From Planctomycetota bacterium (GTDB lineage: Bacteria > Planctomycetota > SZUA-567): 53,199 nt of DNA. A model generated the notes under the pieces. The model was not told the DNA's origin and did not search any database. It saw only the letters and a program-made list of their open reading frames with translations. Positions 45,318 to 53,199 of the stretch are shown here, piece after piece; the first letter of the stretch is position 1; every line of letters starts with the position of its first letter. The position numbers and the translations under genes are program-made. Location: contig JAGUZQ010000051.1 in assembly GCA_020060765.1 (NCBI GenBank), positions 1-53,199 of the forward strand. The letters are read 5' to 3'.

Positions 45318-46634
45318 ATGCAAACCTCTGTTTTTTCTTCTGCCGAAAACTTCCCGGTACGGGGCGGATATGACGTCGTCGTCGTGGGGGCGGGACCGGG
45401 CGGATTTTCCGCCGCCATCGCCGCCGCGAGGGCAGGCATGAAAACCCTGTTGATTGAGCGTTACGGTTTTCCCGGCGGCGTGGCCACGACCTGCTGCTGC
45501 CCTTATCTCATGGGCTATTCGGTAGGCGCGCGCCAGATCATCGGCGGCATCGGCGACGAACTTGTGCGCAGGTTGGACAAGATGGGCGAGGCGCGGATCA
45601 AGTTTCCCGGAACCGGCCTCATCGATCCCGCCCCGATCGGCGACCGGCGGCTTGATAATGTTGTAATCAGCATTGAGGGAATGCGCATCGTCGTCAACCG
45701 CCTGCTGGCCGAGAGCGGCGCGGAAACGCTGTTCTATACTTCAATGATCGGCGCGATGCGCGAGGGAAACAGAATCGGTTCCATCGTGGTGGACAACATA
45801 GACGGCCTGGGGTTGATAAAGGCGAAAGTGTTTATAGACGCCACGGCGAACGCGGAACTCGCTTTCCGGGCGGGATTCGACACCGTGACCGCCCCGGCGG
45901 AAGACGCCATGACCAAGACTATCCTCATACGTCTGGGCAACGTGAATAATTTCAAACGCGATCTGGTTGTAGAAACATTTAATAAGTTGTTTGAAGCAGG
46001 CAAGGTTCCGTACAAGAATCAGGACAATTTCATGGGCGGGCCGCTGCTCCATCCGGGCGAGTTTATCCTCAACTTTACCCTCACCATTGGTGATGCTCTA
46101 TCTGCGCGCGATATGACGCGGATGGACGGAGAGTTGCGCGAACAGATTCTGGTGACGGTGGACTGGTACCGGAAAAATATTCCCGGCTTCGAGAATTGTT
46201 TCCTGATGGACAGTGCCGTACACGTGGGCGTGCGGGCTTCGCGGAATATCGTGGGTTTGGAGACGATAACCTGCCAGGGGATAGACGACAACGTTATTCT
46301 GCCAAAGCCGGTTTCGCTCGGGCGGCGCGGCTACGGCGGGCATGGCTTGAAAAGCTTCACCGACGGGAAGGCGAAGTCCTACGCGGACGCCTACCCCATT
46401 CCCCTGGGCGCCTTGATTCCGGCTGGAGCGGAAAACCTGCTGGCGAGCGGTAGGGCGATTTCGGCGGAAGCGGGCGCGCTGTCGTGTTTCCGGCTGATGT
46501 CAAACTGCTGCGCTATCGGTCAGGGCGCGGGCGTGGTGGCTGCGGTGGCGGCGGAAGAAAATTGCCCGGTCGCGGCGGCGAACTACGACAGGATCAGGGA
46601 GCGGCTTCTGGCTGGCAAGGCGATACTCGACTGA
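45318..46634 (+). CDS. FAD-dependent oxidoreductase (FAD_oxidored family)
   Basis: 438 residues. A dinucleotide-binding VVVGAGPGGFSAAIAA motif at about 20-35, ERYGFPGGVAT near 50 and a C-terminal FAD-contact region with GRAISAEAGALSCFR fit PF12831-type enzymes, several of which act on sugars or organic acids. TAGGAGCAAC lies before ATG 45318. No signal peptide. It ends one base before the convergent DUF58 gene. Substrate unknown. Confidence 0.85.
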   Translation: MQTSVFSSAENFPVRGGYDVVVVGAGPGGFSAAIAAARAGMKTLLIERYGFPGGVATTCCCPYLMGYSVGARQIIGGIGDELVRRLDKMGEARIKFPGTGLIDPAPIGDRRLDNVVISIEGMRIVVNRLLAESGAETLFYTSMIGAMREGNRIGSIVVDNIDGLGLIKAKVFIDATANAELAFRAGFDTVTAPAEDAMTKTILIRLGNVNNFKRDLVVETFNKLFEAGKVPYKNQDNFMGGPLLHPGEFILNFTLTIGDALSARDMTRMDGELREQILVTVDWYRKNIPGFENCFLMDSAVHVGVRASRNIVGLETITCQGIDDNVILPKPVSLGRRGYGGHGLKSFTDGKAKSYADAYPIPLGALIPAGAENLLASGRAISAEAGALSCFRLMSNCCAIGQGAGVVAAVAAEENCPVAAANYDRIRERLLAGKAILD

Positions 46635-47528
46635 TCATGCGCGGGAGCGGCGGACGAGGTAGCGCATCAGCAGAGTCTCAAATTTCTCCGACGTGTTCAC
46701 CGCCACGTAATCGATGGCGCAATCCGAGCACAGCTTGCGGTAGCGCGCGCGGAATGAGGCGATCTCTTTCTGGTATTGCGCGCGCACCGCCTGCGGATCG
46801 ACCTTGATCTTTTCCCCGTTTTCCAGGTCTATGAACTCACTGACGTGGCGGTAGGGCAGGTCTTCTTCCGCCGGGTCGAGAATATGAAACAGGATGACTT
46901 CGTGCCGCCGGTGGCGCAGGTGGCGCAGCGCCTTGACCAGTTCTTCCTCACCGTCCAGCAGATCGGAAAAAGCCACCACCAGTCCGCGTCGGCGCATGTA
47001 CTCCGCCGCATTGTGGAAGGCGGCGGGAATGGCGGGAACGCCGCCGGGCTTGGCCGCTTCCAGCATATCCATGACCAGCCCCAGGTGCGCCATGCGCGAG
47101 GACGGAGGCAGGCGTTTTTCCTCGTCTCCACCCGCTATCGTCAGGCCGATGGCGTCGCGTTGGCGCATGGCCAGGTAGCCGATGCAGGCGGCGAGGCGGC
47201 AGGCATAGTCAAACTTGCTGATTTCGGCAGAAGCGAAGCCCATGCTGGCGGAGGCGTCCAGCAACAGGCAGCAGCGCAGGTTGGTTTCCTCGCGGTAGCG
47301 CTTGATGTAATAACGGTCGGTGCGGGCGTAGGCCGTCCAGTCAAGGTCGCGCAGGGGGTCGCCGGGAGAGTATTTCCGGTGCTCGGCGAACTCGACGGAA
47401 AAGCCGTGAAAAGGAGAGGTGTGCAGGCCGGTGATGAAACCTTCCACCACGTCGCGCGCCAGCAGTGGCAGTCTGCCGAGAGCTGACAGCGCCTGAGGAG
47501 AAACAAAACGGTTGATGCCTGCGCCCAC
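46635..47528 (-). CDS. DUF58-domain protein (vWA-like)
   Basis: 297 residues. The signature SPGDPLRDLDWTAYARTD near 55-72 and RCCLLLDASASMGF near 86-98 identify DUF58, which has a von Willebrand factor A-like fold with a MIDAS-like DASAS motif. Homologues usually accompany a MoxR-type AAA ATPase and act in stress or metal-related assembly. Neither MoxR nor the usual membrane partners are adjacent here; the upstream neighbour is an htrA gene after a REP-like palindrome. The start ATG at 47528 follows GGAGAATA. Confidence 0.9.
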   Translation of the reverse strand: MGAGINRFVSPQALSALGRLPLLARDVVEGFITGLHTSPFHGFSVEFAEHRKYSPGDPLRDLDWTAYARTDRYYIKRYREETNLRCCLLLDASASMGFASAEISKFDYACRLAACIGYLAMRQRDAIGLTIAGGDEEKRLPPSSRMAHLGLVMDMLEAAKPGGVPAIPAAFHNAAEYMRRRGLVVAFSDLLDGEEELVKALRHLRHRRHEVILFHILDPAEEDLPYRHVSEFIDLENGEKIKVDPQAVRAQYQKEIASFRARYRKLCSDCAIDYVAVNTSEKFETLLMRYLVRRSRA

Positions 47529-47600
47529 GCGTATTCTCCTGGTCGGATATCAATCGGTCAAGCAAGCAATCTTTCTGATTTACAAAATCAAGTTACGCGT

Positions 47601-47626
47601 GTCATTCCCGCCTGCGCGGGAATGAC
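47601..47626. repeat. REP-like palindrome, perfect copy
   Basis: GTCATTCCCGC and GCGGGAATGAC form an exact 11-bp stem around CTGC. The following ACGGTCCGTAAG tail resembles those after the copies at 6669 and 37930. Confidence 0.8.
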
Positions 47627-47676
47627 GGTCCGTAAGTTTAATTGTTGACCGGAGAACGGCAATCAGATCAACCCGG

Positions 47677-49113
47677 CTACTCCGCGACGGAAATCCTGAC
47701 CCGTTGCACGTAGCGGCCGGTGCGCCAGATCAGGTTGAAGCCTTTGCGGATATCGGCGGCGGCCAGGGCGGCGCGCAATTCCTCCGGTGTCTTGACTTCG
47801 CTTTCGTCGACTTTCATGATCAGGCTGCCCGGGCGGATGCCGATGCGCGCCGCTTCGCTCCGGCGACCGACGCTCATCACCAGCACACCCCACGCGCCCT
47901 GTTCGTAACCCAGGCGCTGGCCGAGGGCGGTGGTGAATTCCGCTACTTCGATGCCGAGGCTGTCCAGCACCTTGTCGGTGCGGGCGCGCACGGCGACTTC
48001 CTCCGGTACCGCTTCCAGCCTGACGGTGGTGGCGAAAGCTTTGCCCCGCCGGATCAGTTCCACCGTGACGTCGGTGCCGGGGCTGGTGGTGGCCACGAGG
48101 TTGCGCATCTGGTGGTCGTCCTTGATTTCCCGTTTGCCGTACTTGATGATGATGTCGCCGCGCATGATGCCTGCCTTGGCGGCGGGAGTGTCGGCCAGCA
48201 CGCCGATGACCAGCGCGCCCTGGGGGGATTCCAGGCCGAAGCTGCGCGCGAGTTCAGGGGTGAGCTTCTGCAGTTGCAGGCCAAGGTAACTGGAAGTCAC
48301 GCGCTTGTTGGTGATGATGCCCTGCATGATGCTGCGGGCGATATTGATCGGGATGGCGAAGTTGATGCCCATGGAGCCGCCGCTCTTGGAATAGATGGCG
48401 GTGTTGATGCCGATCACTTCGCCCTTGAGGTTGACCAGGGGGCCGCCGGAATTGCCGGGATTGATGGAGGCGTCTGTCTGGATGAAGTCCTCCACCTCGA
48501 CGATGCCGACGCCGCTGCGCCCTCGGGCGGAGATGATGCCGGTGGTGACGGTGGACTCCAGCCCGAATGGGTTGCCGATAGCCAGCACCGATTCTCCGAC
48601 CAGGCAGTCGTCGGAATCGCCGGTGGGGGCGATAGTGAGGTGGTCGGTTTCGATCTTGATGACGGCGACGTCGCTGTCGGGGTCGGTGCCGATCAGTTCG
48701 GCGGGGAATTCCTTGCCGTCGGAAAGTTTGACGATGATAGTGTCGGCGGAACCGACGACGTGGTTGTTGGTGAGGATATAGCCGCGTTCATCCACGATAA
48801 CGCCAGAGCCTTGGCCGACGGTGGTGCGGGGCTGGGCGTCGGGGATGCGGCCGGGAAAGCGGCGGCGCAGGAGTTCGCGGAACAGTTCGGTCGGATCGTT
48901 GAAGTCGCCCGTCGTCCGGGTCTGGGTGCGTTCGACGCGGATGTTGACGACGGCCGGGCGTACGCGCTTGGCGATGATGGCAAATGCCTGGGAGACGATC
49001 TGCGCCTGCGCCAGAATCCTGTCCTCTTCGGCGCGGTTGTCTTCCGCGGCGGCGGGGAACTGGCAGGCGAGAACGGCAGTGCAAACTATAATCAGGTATT
49101 TGGCTGTTTTCAT
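47677..49113 (-). CDS. htrA: Periplasmic serine protease, HtrA/DegP family
   Basis: 478 residues from ATG 49113, chosen because GAGGAAAA lies before it and the N-terminus then is a signal peptide (AKYLIIVCTAVLACQFPAAA). The trypsin-like domain has the triad His118 (TNNHVV), Asp148 (DSDVAVIK) and Ser222 (GNSGGPL). Two PDZ domains follow (about 270-360 and 380-478), as in DegP/DegQ. Expected role: degradation and chaperoning of unfolded periplasmic proteins. It is in the same direction as the ABC operon, but separated by 286 bases with a palindrome. Confidence 0.95.
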   Translation of the reverse strand: MKTAKYLIIVCTAVLACQFPAAAEDNRAEEDRILAQAQIVSQAFAIIAKRVRPAVVNIRVERTQTRTTGDFNDPTELFRELLRRRFPGRIPDAQPRTTVGQGSGVIVDERGYILTNNHVVGSADTIIVKLSDGKEFPAELIGTDPDSDVAVIKIETDHLTIAPTGDSDDCLVGESVLAIGNPFGLESTVTTGIISARGRSGVGIVEVEDFIQTDASINPGNSGGPLVNLKGEVIGINTAIYSKSGGSMGINFAIPINIARSIMQGIITNKRVTSSYLGLQLQKLTPELARSFGLESPQGALVIGVLADTPAAKAGIMRGDIIIKYGKREIKDDHQMRNLVATTSPGTDVTVELIRRGKAFATTVRLEAVPEEVAVRARTDKVLDSLGIEVAEFTTALGQRLGYEQGAWGVLVMSVGRRSEAARIGIRPGSLIMKVDESEVKTPEELRAALAAADIRKGFNLIWRTGRYVQRVRISVAE

Positions 49114-49340
49114 GTGTATTTTCCTCGGCAAAAAATGTCGAAAGTTTAACGCGCCAGCATTATCACATTTAATGCGGCAAGATGCAAGAATTTGCAGGCA
49201 CGAATCTCGTTGCTGAATGTAACTGTCTGTTTATGGCAGGCTTCATGCGGGGAGATAATAACAAATCTTCGTAATATGTCGAGGCGCGATTGTTTTTAGT
49301 CTCTAGTCTTTTTGTACAAGTCATTAGATTTGAATAGCAG

Positions 49341-49354
49341 GGAAAATATTTTCC
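49341..49354. promoter_or_regulatory. Perfect palindrome GGAAAATATTTTCC
   Basis: A 14-base exact palindrome 228 bases upstream of the htrA start. A near-identical site is at 52191-52208, 51 bases upstream of the ABC substrate-binding gene, so it may be a binding site of a shared regulator. Confidence 0.35.
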
Positions 49355-49400
49355 GTCTATTACTGGGCACGCTTCCGAAAATCACCACAGGAGAATGGAA

Positions 49401-50177
49401 TTATCCGGCCAGAATCGCGGAATCGAGATTTTCCCGGATAGTTTCCATCAGCGCGGAAAATTCGGAAGAGAGCCGGTCACGCTGGCGGGGGAGGGGAACC
49501 TCGACGTTGGCGACCACGTGGCCGGGGCTGGGCGACATGATGACGATCCGGTCAGCGAGATAGACCGCTTCCTCGATGCCGTGCGTGACGAACAGAGCGG
49601 AGATATTGTTTTCGCGGATCAGCGCCAGCAGTGTGTCCTCCAGAACGAACCGGGTCTTTTCGTCGAGATTGGCGAACGGCTCGTCCAGCAGCCAGAGTCC
49701 CGCGCCAGTCGCCAGCAGCCGCGCCAGCATCGCCCGTTGCCGCATGCCGCCGGAGCATTCGTGCGGAAACAACCGCTCCTTCCCGGCCAAGCCGACCTTG
49801 TCCAGAAACGCGCCAGCCGCGCGCCTGCGTTCCTTTTTACTCACGCCGCGCAGGCGCAGGGGAAAGGCGACGTTGTCCTCCAGCCGTAGCCAGGGCAGGA
49901 GCGTGTGTTGCTGACTGACGTAGGCGAGGGCGGGGGAGCGGTCGGCGTTTCTGGTGGCGTTGACTGAAAAATAACCGGAGTCACATTTTTCCAGTCCGGC
50001 AAGGATGCGCAGCGCCGTGGTCTTGCCGCAGCCGGTGGGTCCCAGCAGGCAGGTGACGCGACCAGATTCCGCGCTGACGGTGAAATTCTTCAGCGCTTGG
50101 CACTTCTGTCCGTCGCGGTTGGTAAAGGACTTTGCGACTTCGTGGAAGGTGATGGCGAGGTCAGGCTCATTTGGCAT
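49401..50177 (-). CDS. ABC transporter ATP-binding protein (NitT/TauT-like)
   Basis: 258 residues from ATG 50177, which overlaps the permease stop (ATGA). Walker A is GPTGCGKTT, the signature is CSGGMRQR, and Walker B is LWLLDEPFANLD, with the switch histidine in VTHGIEEA. The set resembles SsuB/TauB/NrtD, which import nitrate, sulfonates or taurine-like molecules. Three genes (binding protein, permease, ATPase) form one coupled operon. Ligand unknown. Confidence 0.9.
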   Translation of the reverse strand: MPNEPDLAITFHEVAKSFTNRDGQKCQALKNFTVSAESGRVTCLLGPTGCGKTTALRILAGLEKCDSGYFSVNATRNADRSPALAYVSQQHTLLPWLRLEDNVAFPLRLRGVSKKERRRAAGAFLDKVGLAGKERLFPHECSGGMRQRAMLARLLATGAGLWLLDEPFANLDEKTRFVLEDTLLALIRENNISALFVTHGIEEAVYLADRIVIMSPSPGHVVANVEVPLPRQRDRLSSEFSALMETIRENLDSAILAG

Positions 50178-51022
50178 CACACTACCTCCGCCTGCCAGTG
50201 GCCGAGGCGTTTTTCCAGAAACCACAACAGGCCGTTGATGATCAGGCCGATAGCCATGATGTAGAAAACCGCGGCAAAGGTGTATTGATACTGCACCGTG
50301 TCCTGGCTCACCCAGATAGTGTACCCCAGGCCGCTGCGGGTGCCGGGATAGAGTTCGGCGGCGACGATGACCATCCAGGAAATGCCGAGTCCGATTCTCA
50401 TGCCGCTGACTATCGAGGGGAGAGAGTGGGGGAGCACCACGTGCCGGAACAGCGACCAGCTGCCCGCACCCAGCAGCCAGGCGTTTTCAAGGAGGCTTTT
50501 GCGCACGGCATGCGCGCTACTGGCGGTGGCCAGCAGAATTGGAAAAAACGCGCCCCAGCAGATAATGAAAACCATAGCGGGCTGGATTTCAAACAGGAGC
50601 TTGTGCCGGTACGCTGCCGGAATGCCCCAGATAGTTTCGGCCAGGTTGCCCACGCCCAGCAGCAGAATCGCCAGCGGCAGCCAGGCGATGGGACACACCA
50701 CGCGCAGCATGGTGACCAGCGGCGAGACAGCCGCGCGCGCGGCGGCGTTCCGACCGATCAGCAACCCCAAAGGAACCGCCAGCGTCACCGCCAAGAGGTA
50801 ACCCAGCCCCACCCGCGTCAGGCTGACCAGCGCGGAGAAGCCGAGGCAGGGCGTGTCGATGCTTTCCGGTTTCGCGGCGGGCTGGAGAATGATCCGGCAG
50901 ACGTCGCTTACCGTCGGCACCAGCGTGCCCGGGCGCGAGGCGGCATAGTGCCACGCTCCCAGCAGGAGCAACGGAAGAATCGTCCCCGTCGCCGCGCGCG
51001 ACAAGAATTTAGAAAAGTTCAT
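50177..51022 (-). CDS. ABC transporter permease (NitT/TauT-like)
   Basis: 281 residues with six hydrophobic segments and the EAA-like loop ENAWLLGAGSWSLFRHVVLP near 180, which contacts the ATPase. Both ends overlap its neighbours by ATGA-type junctions, so all three proteins should be made in fixed proportion. It is the inner-membrane channel of the importer. Confidence 0.9.
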   Translation of the reverse strand: MNFSKFLSRAATGTILPLLLLGAWHYAASRPGTLVPTVSDVCRIILQPAAKPESIDTPCLGFSALVSLTRVGLGYLLAVTLAVPLGLLIGRNAAARAAVSPLVTMLRVVCPIAWLPLAILLLGVGNLAETIWGIPAAYRHKLLFEIQPAMVFIICWGAFFPILLATASSAHAVRKSLLENAWLLGAGSWSLFRHVVLPHSLPSIVSGMRIGLGISWMVIVAAELYPGTRSGLGYTIWVSQDTVQYQYTFAAVFYIMAIGLIINGLLWFLEKRLGHWQAEVV

Positions 51023-52140
51023 TTGTCTGTTTCAGGCGCGATCTCGCGCAGCAGGGAAAAATCCGTCACCAGAGCGTCCAGTTCCTCCGGCGTCTTGTCT
51101 TTAAGATTTTTGCTGAAGTGGTTGAGGTCGGTCATCATTTCAAACCAGGTCAGCATTCCCTGGCGCCAGCCGTCGGTGAACACGGTCTGATAATTGACGG
51201 TGGGTATGCTGATAGATTCCACCTCGACCGGCAACTTGGTCCAGTCGCTTACGATTTTCACCGTCTCTTCCGGATTGGTATTCGCGAAATCGCCGCCCGC
51301 GACGATAGTCTTCAGCAACGCCAGCACCAGTGCGCGCTTGTCGCGCAGAGCCGCGCCCGTGGCAGCCACGCAGCAGCAGGGATGGTTGAGCCATTTTCCC
51401 GCGGGCGGCAGGTCGCGCAGGTCGCAGACAGTCTTGCCCAGTCCCTTGGACTCGGCCAGCGCGATTTCCGGCTGGTTCATGACCATGCCGTCGACGATTT
51501 TCTTTTCCAGACTCGGCAGCATGTTCGAGGTTTTCTGCAGGTTAATCACGACGACGTTGACCGGCTTGCCGTCCCCGCTCACCGGCAAATCGCCGCAGGT
51601 GAGGCCTGCTTCCGCCAGCGCGCGGATGAAGATCAGGTAAGCCACCGCGCGGGGAGCCTTGTAACCGATTTTCACCGGCGTCTTTGACTCGCGTACGAAT
51701 TTGAGAAAACCGTCCCACCCCTTCACGTTCAGTTCAGGAAGCAGCAGCAGCATATCGCCGTCGCAGTTGAGCGGGGCGATGATCTTCATATCCGCCCCGC
51801 CGTCGATGGCGCTGACCACTGCCGCGACGCCGCCCAGTCCGACCTCGATTTCATTGCGCGCGAGAGCAGAAGGCATTCCCGCCCCGCCGCCGACCTTGAG
51901 CAGGCTGACGACGCAGAGGCTTTTACCGTTTTCGATCAGGCGGTAAGCCTGACTCTTTTCGATTTCCTCCAGCCACACGCCGCCGGTTTTGTCTTTCAGC
52001 TTTTCCCCCTGCGTCGCGGCAAGGAACAGGGCGATCTGGTGGTCGTGGCCGACGTGGCCGACCTTGAGCGTCTGTTCCTCCGCCCGAGTCAGTCCCATTG
52101 ACAACAGAAAAACCAGCGCGCCCATCAACATTTTTTTCAT
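51019..52140 (-). CDS. ABC transporter substrate-binding protein (NMT1/TauA-like)
   Basis: 373 residues with a signal peptide (MLMGALVFLLSMGLTRAE) at ATG 52140, placed after AAGGAG; the frame to 52215 is not used. The fold resembles NMT1/THI5-like periplasmic binding proteins: VGHVGHDHQIALFLA near the N-terminus, where related proteins bind the ligand. CDLP... and NHPCCC occur in the C-terminal half. Ligand not identifiable. A palindrome GTGGAAAATATTCTCCAC lies 51 bases upstream and may regulate the operon. Confidence 0.85.
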   Translation of the reverse strand: MKKMLMGALVFLLSMGLTRAEEQTLKVGHVGHDHQIALFLAATQGEKLKDKTGGVWLEEIEKSQAYRLIENGKSLCVVSLLKVGGGAGMPSALARNEIEVGLGGVAAVVSAIDGGADMKIIAPLNCDGDMLLLLPELNVKGWDGFLKFVRESKTPVKIGYKAPRAVAYLIFIRALAEAGLTCGDLPVSGDGKPVNVVVINLQKTSNMLPSLEKKIVDGMVMNQPEIALAESKGLGKTVCDLRDLPPAGKWLNHPCCCVAATGAALRDKRALVLALLKTIVAGGDFANTNPEETVKIVSDWTKLPVEVESISIPTVNYQTVFTDGWRQGMLTWFEMMTDLNHFSKNLKDKTPEELDALVTDFSLLREIAPETDK

Positions 52141-52190
52141 ACCGAAATTCTCCTTAGCACAGCGCTCATCAAAAGTGAACAAAACGCGAA

Positions 52191-52208
52191 GTGGAAAATA
52201 TTCTCCAC
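52191..52208. promoter_or_regulatory. Palindrome GTGGAAAATATTCTCCAC upstream of the ABC operon
   Basis: 18 bases, one mismatched symmetric pair; the core is nearly identical to GGAAAATATTTTCC at 49341. Location before a transport operon suggests an operator, but no regulator is nearby. Confidence 0.35.
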
Positions 52209-52292
52209 CTCTCAAGGGGAGGAATTATTATTACCTGCGCGGAAACTCCCGAAAACCAATCCCGGCGACTGTCAACTGGCGACTTAAATCGG

Positions 52293-53198
52293 TCACAAGC
52301 CGAATTTACGTTTGATCGCCGATTTGGGACAGGTGCCGATGCACGCCCCGCAGGCGATGCACTCCATGCCGCCCGCCTCCTTGCGTACGTCGAGCGCTAC
52401 GGGGCAGACCTTGTCGCAAAGTCCGCAGTTGACGCAAGCTTCGTCGTCGACTTCGATCCGCGTCAGTGCGAAGCGGCTGCACAAGGCGTAAACCGCGCCC
52501 ATCGGGCAGAACGTGCGGCAGAACGCGCGCGAGCAGAAGATCATCAACAACAGAAAAAACGCCAGCACGAAAAGGCGCAGCCAGTTGTCGCCGGCCTTGC
52601 CGTAGATGCCGCCTTCGGCGTCGACGTTGCCAGAGAAATATTTCGGCACATGCGCGGTCAGGGTGCCGAGGGGGCAAACTTTGCAATAATACAGGTCATA
52701 TTTCGGGTTTTGCTCGATCAGAGTCTGGGGCGAGCGCACCAGCACGCTGGCGGAGAAGAGGCGGTTTTCGATTTCGAATTCCGGCAGATTTTTCTCTTCA
52801 CCGGGCGCGAGCGTGAAATCGGGAAAGCTCTTGTCCGCGACTTTTTCCTCCACCCCGGTTTCGTTGTCGCGGTAGAGAATTTCCAGATCGACGCCGCTCA
52901 CCGGCTTATCGCTGGGATTGCTGACAGTTATCCCCAGCGCGAGCTGGTTGTTGTCGCGCTTATTGGGCGAGGTCTTGCCGATCGTGACATAACCGCTCTG
53001 TTCAAAACCAAGCAGAAAGGGCAGGGCGAACACCAGCAGCAGCAGGGCGAGATATTTTCCGAACCGCGTCCAGCGCGGAAGGCTGAATTTGCGTCCCGGA
53101 ATCCGGTGCAGAAGATCCTGAAACCAGCCAAACGGACAGAGGAAACCGCAGAACAGGCGACCGAAAACCAGACCTACGCCTGCCAGCAGCAGCACCGC
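52293..53198 (-). CDS. Membrane-bound polyferredoxin (NapH/NosR-like), 5' end beyond the window
   Basis: A partial protein; the window cuts its N-terminus, and the first GTG seen (53195) is probably an internal codon. It has a first CxxxCP pair (FCGFLCPFGW), a membrane helix, a roughly 120-residue beta-rich extracytoplasmic part, a CKVCPLG segment, more helices with a second CxxxCP pair (CRTFCPMG), and two 4Fe-4S clusters (CVNCGLCDKVCP and CIACGACIGTCP). This matches NapH/NosR-type electron carriers that link the quinone pool to periplasmic enzymes. It ends 152 bases upstream of the ABC operon, so a functional link is possible but not proven. Confidence 0.85.
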   Translation of the reverse strand, partial: AVLLLAGVGLVFGRLFCGFLCPFGWFQDLLHRIPGRKFSLPRWTRFGKYLALLLLVFALPFLLGFEQSGYVTIGKTSPNKRDNNQLALGITVSNPSDKPVSGVDLEILYRDNETGVEEKVADKSFPDFTLAPGEEKNLPEFEIENRLFSASVLVRSPQTLIEQNPKYDLYYCKVCPLGTLTAHVPKYFSGNVDAEGGIYGKAGDNWLRLFVLAFFLLLMIFCSRAFCRTFCPMGAVYALCSRFALTRIEVDDEACVNCGLCDKVCPVALDVRKEAGGMECIACGACIGTCPKSAIKRKFGL

Positions 53199-53199
53199 C

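Noticed and set aside
47704..49149. Long frame antisense to htrA
   Set aside because: Composition is dominated by Gly, Asp and Ala as expected of a reversed GC-rich frame; htrA is certain.
52141..52292. Riboswitch upstream of the ABC importer
   Set aside because: Only a short palindrome is seen; no known aptamer fold.

Overview
The window looks like chromosome from a Gram-negative, GC-rich bacterium of the PVC superphylum, possibly Lentisphaerota. This is inferred from gene content, not from a marker phylogeny. The supporting signs are a fused SecD-SecF with YajC, DnaG-RpoD in one operon, MurJ, an intact topoisomerase VI A subunit, many signal-peptide proteins (PA14/PKD/TPR, SGNH hydrolase, TPR), Gfo/Idh/MocA and LacI-type sugar functions, and short dispersed palindromes. 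There is no rRNA, CRISPR array, insertion sequence, phage or integrase; one tRNA is present.

Layout. 1-6.3 kb: 6-phosphogluconolactonase, an MFS transporter, and the yajC-secDF export operon ending in a clear terminator. 6.3-10.4 kb: a nested inverted-repeat spacer, top6A directly behind tRNA-Leu(UAA), and ablA-ablB, the two enzymes that make N-epsilon-acetyl-beta-lysine, an osmolyte. 10.7-17.1 kb: a compact six-gene operon with its own promoter and a candidate operator. It encodes a LacI regulator, two DegT-type aminotransferases, two paralogous metal-dependent amidohydrolases and an M55 D-aminopeptidase-like protein. I do not recognise this pathway, and it is the best candidate for an undescribed system here. 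17.4-20.5 kb: tsaB, murJ and a MNT/HEPN toxin-antitoxin pair. 20.5-29.1 kb: a PreP-like M16C peptidase, dnaG-rpoD behind a strong sigma70 promoter, a coiled-coil zinc-ribbon protein and an FHA protein. 29.2-37.7 kb: secreted proteins (PA14-PKD-TPR, SGNH hydrolase, a large unknown with pilin-like Cys motifs), an esterase and a second MFS protein. 38-40.6 kb: a translationally coupled Gfo/Idh/MocA oxidoreductase and deacetylase-fold protein, then a tiny Cys-rich protein. 41-45.3 kb: a TPR protein, a stand-alone receiver with SixA, gap, and a divergently transcribed small membrane zinc-ribbon protein. 45.3-53.2 kb: an FAD oxidoreductase, a DUF58 protein, an HtrA/DegP protease, a NitT/TauT-type ABC importer with coupled genes, and a membrane polyferredoxin cut by the window edge.

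Non-coding structure is unusually rich. There are inverted arrays of short tandem repeats at two loci, a separate roughly 10-bp repeat array after the TPR gene, a REP-like palindrome family (core CATTCCCGC...GCGGGAATG) at four loci, and several textbook terminators and promoters. All functional calls come from motif reading without database searches.
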